From CBDHDN01 sp965261585 (GTDB lineage Bacteria; Pseudomonadota; Alphaproteobacteria; UBA6615), in contig CBDHDN010000056.1 of NCBI GenBank assembly GCA_965261585.1, positions 7,326-71,325 of the forward strand: a stretch of 64,000 nt of DNA, read 5' to 3'. This document shows positions 9,273 to 17,164 of this stretch, one piece after another. The position numbers and the translations under genes were made by a program. The notes under the pieces are model-generated. The model did no database searches. It was not told where the DNA came from and saw only the letters and a program-made list of their open reading frames with translations. Position 1 is the stretch's first letter. Each line of letters starts with the position of its first letter.

Positions 9273-10145
9273 CTATGAATGCTGGTGCGTCGTCGCCGCG
9301 CGCTGGTCGGCGTTGGTCGGGCCGGGCTTGCGCATGTAGGCGTGGCCGAGGTCGGCGATGCCCTTGTGGGCGTAGGGGTCGGTGCCGGCGACCATGATGA
9401 TGTCGCGATAGTCCTCGCCGGTCGGGGCGCGGCCGACCTGGTCCCAGGGCAACAGCGATTCCGCGCGCATGTAGACGAACTGGATGGAGCGGCGAAAGCG
9501 GTCGGGCGTGCGGTTGGGGAACGAGCCGTGCAGGGTGTAGCCGTCGAACACGACGGCCGAGCCGGCCGGCAGCTCGACGACCGCGGCGTCGTTCTCCGCC
9601 TGGGGAAAGCCGTACGCGACCTCGGCCCGGTCGAGGGTCGGGTCGTTGTGGGGGTGCATCGGCCACAGGATGCCGGCGGTGTGGGAGCCGGGCAGCAGAC
9701 GCAGGCAGCCGTTGGCGATTTCGGCGTCGTCGATGGCGATCCACACCGTCGCCAGGGAGCGGTCGCGGGTCGGGATGAACGTCTCGTCCTGATGCCAGGC
9801 GTTGCCGGGCTCACCGGGACCCTTCAGGAACAGGACGGAGTGGACGCATTTCACGTTCGGCCCGATCAGCGCCGCGACGACATCGACGATGCGCCGGTCG
9901 GCGAGCATGGTGCGGGTCAGCGGCAGCGCCTTGTGGACCACGTGGCAGGCCATGTAGCGGCGCAGGAGGCTCGCCTCGGGTTCGTCCGGCGGCGTGTCCT
10001 CTAGCCCTTCAACACCGCCGTAGGCGCCGCGGCACAGGCGCGTCGCCGCGCCGGCCAGGGTCGCCATCTCCGCTGCCGTGAACAGCGATGGCACGACCGC
10101 GAAGCCGTTGGCCCGGTAGGCGTCGATATCGACGGGTCGGCCCAT
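9273..10145 (-). CDS. Phytanoyl-CoA dioxygenase (PhyH) family protein
   Basis: A 290-residue Fe(II)/2-oxoglutarate oxygenase. The metal-binding HxD is His118-Asp120 (WHQDETF), the distal His is ~206 (YTLHGSFPN) and the 2-oxoglutarate-binding Arg is ~218 (FRRSIQF). The frame is open further upstream, but the ATG at 10143-10145 is chosen because GAGGA precedes it at good spacing. Family members hydroxylate small lipids, amino acids or natural products; the substrate is unknown. It is convergent with IS1380 copy 1 and divergent from the GNAT gene. A distant paralogue is at 56651-57496. Confidence 0.82.
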   Translation of the reverse strand: MGRPVDIDAYRANGFAVVPSLFTAAEMATLAGAATRLCRGAYGGVEGLEDTPPDEPEASLLRRYMACHVVHKALPLTRTMLADRRIVDVVAALIGPNVKCVHSVLFLKGPGEPGNAWHQDETFIPTRDRSLATVWIAIDDAEIANGCLRLLPGSHTAGILWPMHPHNDPTLDRAEVAYGFPQAENDAAVVELPAGSAVVFDGYTLHGSFPNRTPDRFRRSIQFVYMRAESLLPWDQVGRAPTGEDYRDIIMVAGTDPYAHKGIADLGHAYMRKPGPTNADQRAATTHQHS

Positions 10146-10313
10146 GTCATCCTCGCCCGGCCGCGTGCGCAGGACAGTATAGCGCATCGCGCGGCGGCGC
10201 GCCGATCGACCGGGGCAATCGGGGGCCTTTGCGAGCGCGGATCCGGGTGGCCGGCTGCACGCATTGCGGATCGCCGGCATACGCCGCATCATATCGCCGC
10301 TGGAGGCAGTCAG

Positions 10314-10760
10314 ATGGGAACTGGCATGACCGTCCCTCCCATAACCGAGGCGAACGAGCACGCGACAAGCGTCGCGGTGTTTTTGGAAGCCAGGCTCCAC
10401 GAATACAACGTTGAGGCAACCGGCTACGCGGACGGCGCCGATCTCTGCTTCACGATCACCGACGATGACGGAACCATCGTGGCCGGCGTTGCCGGTGACA
10501 CCTGGGGCGGGTGCTGTGTCATCAAGCAGCTGTGGGTCGGCGAGCGCTACCGAGGCCGCGGCTACGGCCGGGCCCTCGTCAGCATTGCCGAGGATGAGGC
10601 ACGGCGGCGCCGCTGCCGGCGCCTCGTCGTGTCGACGCACACATTCCAGGCGCCAGGCTTCTATGAGCGCCTCGGCTATCACCGAATTGCGTGGGTCGAA
10701 GGCCATCCGGAGGGCCATGCAACGGTCGTCTTCGCGAAGTCACTGGCTGACAACGGGTAA
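10314..10760 (+). CDS. GNAT-family N-acetyltransferase
   Basis: 148 residues. Acetyl-CoA-binding motif A is clear: LWVGERYRGRGYGRALVSIAEDEA, with RGRGYG forming the pyrophosphate loop. The C-terminal FQAPGFYERLGYHRIA is the standard GNAT motif B. The acceptor cannot be predicted. An in-frame second ATG (MTVPPI, 10326) could be the true start. It lies 168 bp from the divergent PhyH-like gene, and its stop is 93 bp before the FAD-oxidase ATG, so co-transcription with the latter is possible. Confidence 0.8.
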   Translation: MGTGMTVPPITEANEHATSVAVFLEARLHEYNVEATGYADGADLCFTITDDDGTIVAGVAGDTWGGCCVIKQLWVGERYRGRGYGRALVSIAEDEARRRRCRRLVVSTHTFQAPGFYERLGYHRIAWVEGHPEGHATVVFAKSLADNG

Positions 10761-10853
10761 CTCGGACAAGCCGTCGAACGGCGTCCCCTGGCCGGCGGCC
10801 GGCCGGTGCGCTATCTTCCCAGCAGTCAACGTGACAGACGGAGCAACCCCGAG

Positions 10854-12245
10854 ATGGCGGCACCGGCGGCCAATTTCGATGACGGGTTTATCGCGGCGCT
10901 GCGCGAGATCCTGGGCGACCGGGTGACGACGTCGGCGTCGGTGCGCGAGCATCATGGCCGCGGTGAGGACTATTTCCAGGCGATGCCGCCCGACGCCGTG
11001 TGTTTTCCGCACACGACCGAGGAGGTCGCGGCGGTCGTCGGCCTGTGCGCCAGCCACAAAGTGCCGCTGATCCCGTTCGGCGTCGGCACGTCCGTCGAGG
11101 GCCACGTGACGGCGCCGCACGGCGGCGTCTGCCTCGACTTGTCGCAGATGAACCGGGTCGTCGAGATCAACGAAGAGGACCTGGACGTGCGCGTCGAGGC
11201 CGGCGTCACGCGCAAGCAGCTCAACGAGTATCTGCGCGACACCGGGCTGTTCTTCCCGATCGACCCGGGCGCCGACGCGACCCTGGGCGGCATGGCGGCG
11301 ACGCGGGCGAGCGGCACCAACGCCGTGCGCTACGGCACGATGCGCGAGTGTGTGCTCGGCCTCACCGCCGTGCTCGCCGACGGCCGCGTCATCCGCACCG
11401 GCGGGCGGGCGCGCAAGTCGTCGGCCGGCTACGACCTGACGCGCCTGCTGATCGGCTCGGAGGGGACACTCGGCGTCATTACGGAGGTCCAGCTCAGGCT
11501 GTATGGCATCCCGGAGAAGATCTCGGCGGCCGTCTGCCAGTACCCGACCCTCGCCGACGCCGTGAACACGGTCATCGTGACGATCCAGTCGGGTGTGCCG
11601 GTGGCCCGCATAGAGCTCATGGACCAGGCGATGATGGGCGCCACGATTGCCTTCTCGAAGCTCGAAGGCTACGAGGCGAAGACGACGCTGTTCTACGAGT
11701 TCCACGGCTCCGAGGTCTCGGTCGCCGAACAGGCCGAGACCGTCAAGGCGATCTCCGACGACCATGGCGGCAGCGTGTTCCAATGGGCGTCCCGCACCGA
11801 GGACCGCAACAAGCTGTGGCAGGCCCGCCACGACGCCTACTATGCGGCGCTCGCCACGGCGCCGGGCAAGTTCGCGGTGTCGACCGACGTGTGCGTGCCG
11901 ATCTCGCGCCTCGCCGAATGCATCGCCGAGTCCCAGATCGACGCGCGGGAAGCCGGCTTCGATGCGCCGATCCTCGGCCATGTCGGCGACGGCAACTTCC
12001 ACATGGTGTTCATGGTCGACCGCGACGATGCGGCCGACGTCGCCCGCGCCAAGGCGGCCAACGAGCGCCTCGTCCACCGGGCGCTCGGCATGGGCGGCAC
12101 CTGCACCGGCGAACACGGCATCGGCTTCGGCAAGATCGATTTTCTCATAGCCGAACACGGCGAGGCCGTCAGCGTCATGCGCACCCTCAAGCAAGCCCTC
12201 GACCCCGACAACATCATGAACCCGGGCAAGGTGCTCAGGGTGTAG
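10854..12245 (+). CDS. FAD-linked oxidase, D-lactate dehydrogenase / GlcD type
   Basis: A 463-residue flavoprotein of the VAO/PCMH family. The FAD-binding half shows VPLIPFGVGTSVEGH, the pyrophosphate-contacting DPGADATLGGMAATRASGT, and IGSEGTLGVIT. The C-terminal half carries GHVGDGNFH (catalytic His region) and GTCTGEHGIGFGK, ending in NPGKVL, as in D-lactate dehydrogenase (cytochrome) and GlcD. It would oxidise a 2-hydroxyacid and pass electrons to the respiratory chain. The start at 10854 (MAAPAANF) matches the family; an upstream in-frame start at 10806 would add a non-conserved leader. Confidence 0.85.
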   Translation: MAAPAANFDDGFIAALREILGDRVTTSASVREHHGRGEDYFQAMPPDAVCFPHTTEEVAAVVGLCASHKVPLIPFGVGTSVEGHVTAPHGGVCLDLSQMNRVVEINEEDLDVRVEAGVTRKQLNEYLRDTGLFFPIDPGADATLGGMAATRASGTNAVRYGTMRECVLGLTAVLADGRVIRTGGRARKSSAGYDLTRLLIGSEGTLGVITEVQLRLYGIPEKISAAVCQYPTLADAVNTVIVTIQSGVPVARIELMDQAMMGATIAFSKLEGYEAKTTLFYEFHGSEVSVAEQAETVKAISDDHGGSVFQWASRTEDRNKLWQARHDAYYAALATAPGKFAVSTDVCVPISRLAECIAESQIDAREAGFDAPILGHVGDGNFHMVFMVDRDDAADVARAKAANERLVHRALGMGGTCTGEHGIGFGKIDFLIAEHGEAVSVMRTLKQALDPDNIMNPGKVLRV

Positions 12246-12303
12246 GGGCAGACCCCCACCAAGCCGTCATCCTGGGCTTGGGAATTATAGGGACACGAAT
12301 TAT

Positions 12304-12509
12304 GGGGACACGATACTTAATTAAGTGGAACTAAGGGACACGATCAAATTATGGGGACTCGATACTTAATTAAGTGGAACTAAGGGACACGATACTCAAT
12401 GCGAGACTCACCTCGCGTCGTCGGGGAAGTACGGAATTAAATGGAATTAAGGGACGATACTCAATGCAAGACTCACCTAGTGTCGTCGGGAATTAAGTAT
12501 CGTGTCCCC
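12304..12509. repeat. REP-like palindromic repeat cluster
   Basis: A perfect 19-bp inverted repeat, GGGGACACGATACTTAATT at 12304-12322 and its complement at 12491-12509, encloses tandem degenerate copies. A 44-bp unit at 12301-12344 recurs at 12350-12393 with one mismatch, and a further pair of segments containing GATACTCAATGCRAGACTCACC follows. The wording GGGACAnnATACTTAATT resembles repeats associated with RAYT (REP-associated tyrosine transposase) systems. No such transposase lies in this window. The stretch is strikingly AT-rich compared with the genome around it. Confidence 0.7.
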
Positions 12510-12770
12510 GTAACTACCCCCGCTAGGCCGTCATCCCGCTGCGGGCCCCGCGCCATCCTCGTGTCAAGCACGAGGACGACGAGATGGGGACCGTGTTGCG
12601 GCCTCCCGCCCCGTGGGGGATCGGGCGGCCGCAGACGATGAGCGCGCTACCCTTGCGCGAAGAGCGGCCGCGCATGGCGCGGTGGGGGACCGCCGGGCCA
12701 AGACTCGGTTTCCACGCGCCGGTGTCACGATGGGGACGTTTCCGCCACCGGAGGCCGGCCCGAGGCGCTG
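12510..12770. other. Gene-free stretch between the repeat cluster and IS66 copy 1
   Basis: No convincing gene on either strand. It ends with AGGCGCTG at 12763-12770, the left half of the 8-bp duplication made by IS66 copy 1. Together with the right flank (14455-14690, also without a gene) it reads as ordinary intergenic DNA. Confidence 0.5.
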
Positions 12771-14446
12771 GTAACAGGGGCAAAAGTCCGGGCGACTTTT
12801 CATTTTAGGGATTCACAAGGCTTCCGAATTCTGATTCGATCCGGGCATGGCCGGATGTTTACCAGATATTGAGGCTCTGGCGCCTGATGACCTCAAGGGG
12901 CTGGTGTTACAGCTGCTTGAGGATGTTGTCGCGCTGAAGGCCGAGAACGCTGCGTTACGCGAAGAGATTGCGCGGCTGAAAGGGCTCAAGGGGCCGCCGA
13001 AGCTCAAACCGAGCGGCATGGAGAAGGCCACCGAGCCGGCGCGCGCGGAACGCAAGGCGGGCCGCCGGGGTGGCAAGATCGACCGGCTTGTGATCGACGA
13101 GGAGCGGGTGCTCAAGGCGGCCGTTCCCCCCGGCTCGCGGTTCAAGGGATACGAGACCTACGTGGTCCAGGAGCTGATCCTGCGTCCTCACGTGATCCGC
13201 TACCGCCGTGAACGCTGGATCACCCCTGATGGTCGGACGGTGGTGGCGGCTCTGCCCGCGGGGACGGTCGGCCACTTCGGCCCCGAGCTCAGGCGCTTCG
13301 TGCTCGCTCAGTATCACCCGGGCCAAGTGACGGTACCGCGGATCGTCGCGCAATTGCGCGACCTCGGGATGGCGATCTCCAAGCGCCAAGTCGTGCGTCT
13401 TCTCATCGCCGGCAAGGAGGACTTCCTGGCCGAGGCGGCCGGTGTGCTTAAGAGCGGGCTCGAGAGCGCGGCGTGGATCACGGTCGATGACACCGGCGCC
13501 CGCTACAAGGGCATGAACGGCGCCTGCACGCACATCGGCAACACTGATTTTGCCTGGTTCGCCACCACCCGCGCGAAGAGCCGGCTGAACTTCCTGGCGC
13601 TTTTGCGGGCTGGCGCCACCGACTACGTGATCAACGACGAGGCGCTGGCTTACATGCGCGGCCGGAGCCTCTCGGGGCTGGTGATCGCCCGGCTCGCTGG
13701 GCACAAAAGCAAGCGCCTCAAAAGGAGGCGTGGATGGCCCATCTCGAGCGCCTCGGCATCACCCGGCTCCGGGTGCATCCCGATCCGCTGAAGATCGCCA
13801 CCGAAGGCGCGCTGTGGGGCAGCGTGGTCGCCCATGGCTTGCTCAAGGATGCCGTCATCGTCAGCGACGACGCCGGCCAGTTCAACGTCGGCTCTCACGC
13901 GCTGTGCTGGGTCCACGCCGAGCGGCTCATCCACAAGCTGGTCGGCTTCAACCACCGCCAGCGGCAGGCGTGTGCGCGGATCCGGGCGCGGGTGTGGTGG
14001 TTCTACGCCGACCTGAAGGCATATTGCCGCGATCCCACTCCGCGCAGAAAGCGGGAGCTTCAGGCCCGCTTTGACCGGCTGTTCACCACCACCACCGGCT
14101 TTGCCACCCTCGACCGGTTGCTCGCCAGGCTCCACGCCAACAAGGTCGAGTTGCTCCGCGCCCTCGAACGGCCGGATATCCCGCTTCACACCAACGGCTC
14201 GGAGAATGACATCCGCTGCCAGGTGACAAGGCGCAAAATCAGCGGTGGCACCCGCTCGGAGACCGGCCGCGACTGCCGCGACGCCTTCCTCGGCTTGATG
14301 AAGACCTGCGACAAGCTCGGCGTCTCGTTCTGGGACTACCTCGGCAGCCGGCTCGACATCCCCGGCGCGCCGCCCATCCTCCCCTTGCCAGACCTCATCC
14401 GCCAGCGCGCCGCCGCCGGACCGCCCGGCCTTTTGCCCCTGTTACA
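12771..14446 (+). mobile_element. IS66-family element, copy 1 (single-ORF type, 1676 bp)
   Basis: Terminal inverted repeats begin GTAACAGGGGCAAAAG and match over 21 of 22 bases (12771-12792 against 14425-14446). The perfect 8-bp direct repeat AGGCGCTG flanks the element at 12763-12770 and 14447-14454; 8 bp is the IS66 hallmark. Only a tnpC-type transposase gene is present, as in the ISBst12 subgroup, and it is frameshifted. Confidence 0.88.
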
Positions 14447-14468
14447 GGCGCTGCCCATAACCCATTGA
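12847..14468 (+). pseudogene. tnpC: IS66-family transposase TnpC, frameshifted
   Basis: The 5' frame (12847 to ~13705) gives the coiled-coil/HTH N-terminus (LKAENAALREEIARLKGLKGPP) and the first catalytic region WITVDDTGARYKG. From about 13705-13730 the homology moves to another frame (EAWMAHLERLGITRLRVHPDPL), continuing through IVSDDAGQFNVGSHALCWVHAERL and TNGSENDIR to the stop at 14466-14468. A one-base deletion near the A-runs at 13703-13724 accounts for the shift. Copy 2 at 36020 is continuous through the same place. The stop codon lies 20 bp beyond the right terminal repeat, so the last few codons come from flanking target DNA. Confidence 0.85.
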
Positions 14469-14692
14469 TTTTGCACGAGTCGTACCGTTGCATGGGGTTG
14501 AACCGCGCTCTGAATCCCGGAACCCGACCTGGCCCCGCAATCTTTTGGCGAACAGGCCACGTTGCCGCCGGTATTGGCCTGCCGCCGCGTCGGGACGCCA
14601 AGCCCTCCCTTGTCGTCATTGCCGGACGGCGATCCGGTAATCCAGCGCGGCGCCGCGGCATGCCTGGATTCGCGGGTCAGGCCACGAATGAC

Positions 14693-15997
14693 CTATTGAG
14701 GGAGAACGACGTTCGCCCGATCCGGGCTCCGCGCGCCCTGGCCGCCGCCCGCCAGTTCCGGCACGGTGAACACCTCGATGCCGTCTTGCACGCTGCGCAG
14801 GGGCTGCTCGCCCAGGGAGATCAGTCCACAGTCGCAGATGTCGGCGAACTCGGCCGAGGCGATGATCGGCGTGTTGAGGGTTTTGCAGAGCTCCTGCAGG
14901 CGCGTCACCGTGTTGGCCGACGGCCCGATGACGGTGAAGTCGAGGCGGCGCGGCAGGCCGACATTGCCGTAGGCGAGCTCGCCGACATGCAGCGAGACAC
15001 CGATCTCGATCGGCGGCGCGTCGCGCGCGGCGCGTGCCTTGCTCCGCTGGCGGCTGCGCGCCAGCGCCTCGTTCGCGGCGCCCAGGGCGGCGCGGGCCAT
15101 CTCGGCGGGCTGGCGCAGGGCGTCGTCGATCGGGAACATCGCCATGACGGCGTCGCCGATGAACTTCAGCACCTCGCCGCCGTGATCGATGACCGCGCCG
15201 GCCGCGCACTCGAAATACTCGTTCAGCAGGTCGAGATAGGCGTCCAGCGGCAGCGTGTCGGCGAGCGTCGTGGAGCCGCGCAGGTCGCATAGCCAGACGA
15301 CGGAAGAGATGCGGTCGACGTCGCCGCGCGTCGACTGCCCCTCGAGCACGCGCTTGCCGGAATAGGGGCCGAGATAAGTGTCGAGCAGGGCCGCCGAAAG
15401 CGCGTGCGCGCTGGTCGTCTTCACGGCGAGCGCCAGGGCCGGCGCCGCGGCGCGGATCAGCGCGATGTCGGGCTCCGAAAAGCCGCTCAGGCGCCCGGTG
15501 GCATGGGAGCTCGGCACACCTTCGCTCATGTGAAATCCCGGCGGCCGGTCGTCCCAGAAGCGCACGTCTGCGCGCCGCCCAAACGACCCGAACAGGACGC
15601 AATAGTCGGTCACACCGGCGCCGCGCAGCCGCTCGAAAATCGGGAACTCCGGATCGCACGGGCCGTCGCCAAGTCGATACCGCGAGAACGCGATCTCGTC
15701 GCTCAGTGCATGAAAGTACGGCGAATTGCGGAACCCGTCCGACTTGATGGCATCGCGCGGATAGTAGGACCGCGTCGTCTCGCCGGTGGCGGCGCTCCAA
15801 CCGTAGTCGGCGCCGCCGTACAGCGGATGGATCAGCAGATACCCGACCGTGACGCGCCACAACGGCACGCCCAGCGAGACCAACCGCTCGCAGTAGCCGT
15901 CGATCGTCTGGGTGACCGGGCGGCCGCGCAGCCCGCCCTCGAGCAGCCACGGGATCAGCTCGGCATGGGCCACCCGCAGGATGTCGCTATCGGCCAT
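14693..15997 (-). CDS. Class III adenylate/guanylate cyclase
   Basis: A 434-residue soluble protein. The C-terminal cyclase homology domain (about residues 230-400) has both metal-binding aspartates in VVWLCDLRGST and KFIGDAVMAMFP, followed by IGVSLHVGELAYGNVG and the ribose-contacting IGPSANTVTRLQ. The ~220-residue N-terminal region (YGWSAATGETTRSYYPRDAI and so on) is the sensor-like part common in alphaproteobacterial cyclases; no membrane segment is seen. It would produce a cyclic nucleotide in response to an unknown cue. ATP versus GTP specificity is not certain. Confidence 0.82.
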   Translation of the reverse strand: MADSDILRVAHAELIPWLLEGGLRGRPVTQTIDGYCERLVSLGVPLWRVTVGYLLIHPLYGGADYGWSAATGETTRSYYPRDAIKSDGFRNSPYFHALSDEIAFSRYRLGDGPCDPEFPIFERLRGAGVTDYCVLFGSFGRRADVRFWDDRPPGFHMSEGVPSSHATGRLSGFSEPDIALIRAAAPALALAVKTTSAHALSAALLDTYLGPYSGKRVLEGQSTRGDVDRISSVVWLCDLRGSTTLADTLPLDAYLDLLNEYFECAAGAVIDHGGEVLKFIGDAVMAMFPIDDALRQPAEMARAALGAANEALARSRQRSKARAARDAPPIEIGVSLHVGELAYGNVGLPRRLDFTVIGPSANTVTRLQELCKTLNTPIIASAEFADICDCGLISLGEQPLRSVQDGIEVFTVPELAGGGQGARSPDRANVVLPQ

Positions 15998-16034
15998 TCA
16001 AAACCCCGCGAGCGGCATCACGCGCTGCCGCGGC

Positions 16035-16313
16035 TCATCCGGGCGTCACATCATCGAGCCAAATGAACTCCATGGGCGCGGTCGACATTTCGTTGACCTT
16101 GGCGAACGCGCTCTGCATCTCCGGCGATGCGATAAAGCGTTTGATGTCGTCCACTTCCGACGCTTCCACCTCGGCGACGACACGGACGCGGTTCGGATCG
16201 TCCATCCCCCGCAAGACACGCCAACGGCCGATTTTGGGTGGGGGATTGGCCGCGAACATTTCGAACCAAGCGTCGAAGTCCTTGAGCTGATGATCGGCGA
16301 CGAGCACTAGCAT
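16035..16313 (-). CDS. Small conserved protein, probable dimeric alpha/beta-barrel fold
   Basis: 92 residues starting at the ATG 16311-16313, which follows GGGAGGT at good spacing: MLVLVADHQLKDFDAWFEMF, ending FIWLDDVTPG. The pattern of a strand, a DFDxWxxxF helix and a second half with AEVEASEVDDIKRFIASPEM is like small ferredoxin-fold/ABM-type proteins, which act as dimers. No catalytic residues can be named. It is 37 bp upstream of the cyclase gene on the same strand, so the two may be co-transcribed. Confidence 0.6.
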   Translation of the reverse strand: MLVLVADHQLKDFDAWFEMFAANPPPKIGRWRVLRGMDDPNRVRVVAEVEASEVDDIKRFIASPEMQSAFAKVNEMSTAPMEFIWLDDVTPG

Positions 16314-16524
16314 CTTGACCTCCCATCGAATGTTGAGCGCGTTTTTGCGCGACGACAATGTACAGCCATGCAGCGCGGGGAGCATGCAATATCTGGTCGG
16401 GATGGCACGAGGCTCGCTCCCCTGTACGCCACCATGGTACTGGTCGCCGCGGTACAAGAGCCGAGGGGTGGGTATGACGATTTCCGTGCGCCCGGCCAGC
16501 GCTGCCGACGCCTGAGCCGCCTCG

Positions 16525-17143
16525 ATGCCGCTGCAGAACCGCGTTACACCATGGGGTGAGATCGTCGCGACGCCGGCGCGGGGCACGTTCATGGGCAATC
16601 GCGGCGGGCGGTTGCACGATGTCGAGGGGCGGCTCGGGGGGGCGGCGCTGGGCGACCAAGGCGTGGCTGATCTGCCTGTTGTCGTTCCGGGGCCGCTGGT
16701 CGCCGGTCATGCCGCCGAACGGCTATACGCGGCTGTTCTTCCTCGACGAGGCGACGGCGCTCGCGGCCGGCCACCGGCCGTGCGCGGAGTGCCGGCGGCC
16801 GGCGTTCAACGCGTTCATGGCGGCGGCGGCGGCCGACCTCAACGGCGTGCCGCGGGCGCCGGTGCTGGACGCGCAGCTGCATGGCGAGCGCCTCGACCGA
16901 CACCGACGGCGCGCGACCTACCGGGCGCGGCTCGGCGCGCTGCCGGACGGCGCCTTCATTGCCGATGACGGCGGGTCACCGGCCCTGGTGCTTGGCGGCC
17001 GGCTCTACCCGTGGACGTCCGGTGGCTACGGACCGCCCCGCGCGGGCGACCCGGCGGCGCCGATCACGGTACTGACGCCGCCGCTCAGCGTGGCCGCGCT
17101 AACCCGGGGCTACGCGCCGGCGATCCATGCGACGGCGTCATGA
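16525..17143 (+). pseudogene. Conserved hypothetical gene with a frameshift in a G7 run
   Basis: The first frame gives MPLQNRVTPWGEIVATPARG then GTFMGNRGGRLHD. After a run of seven G at 16636-16642 the protein continues one frame over with RRWATKAWLICLLSFRGR, YTRLFFLDEATALAAGHRPCAECRRPAFNAF and a C-terminal half ending at 17143. I recall a conserved bacterial family that reads straight through this region (GNRGGRLHD...RRWASKAWI..GYTELFFLDE..ALAAGHRPC.ECRR). Six instead of seven G would restore one 205-residue protein. The CxxC in HRPCAECRR suggests metal binding. Function unknown. A homopolymer base-call error is a serious alternative. Confidence 0.65.
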
Positions 17144-17164
17144 GCCTCGGCTGATCGCCGGCCC

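Noticed and set aside
13700..13730. Programmed -1 frameshifting in IS66 TnpC at AAAA runs
   Set aside because: No X-XXY-YYZ slippery heptamer fits the reading frame, copy 2 reads straight through, and IS66 TnpC is not known to need frameshifting.
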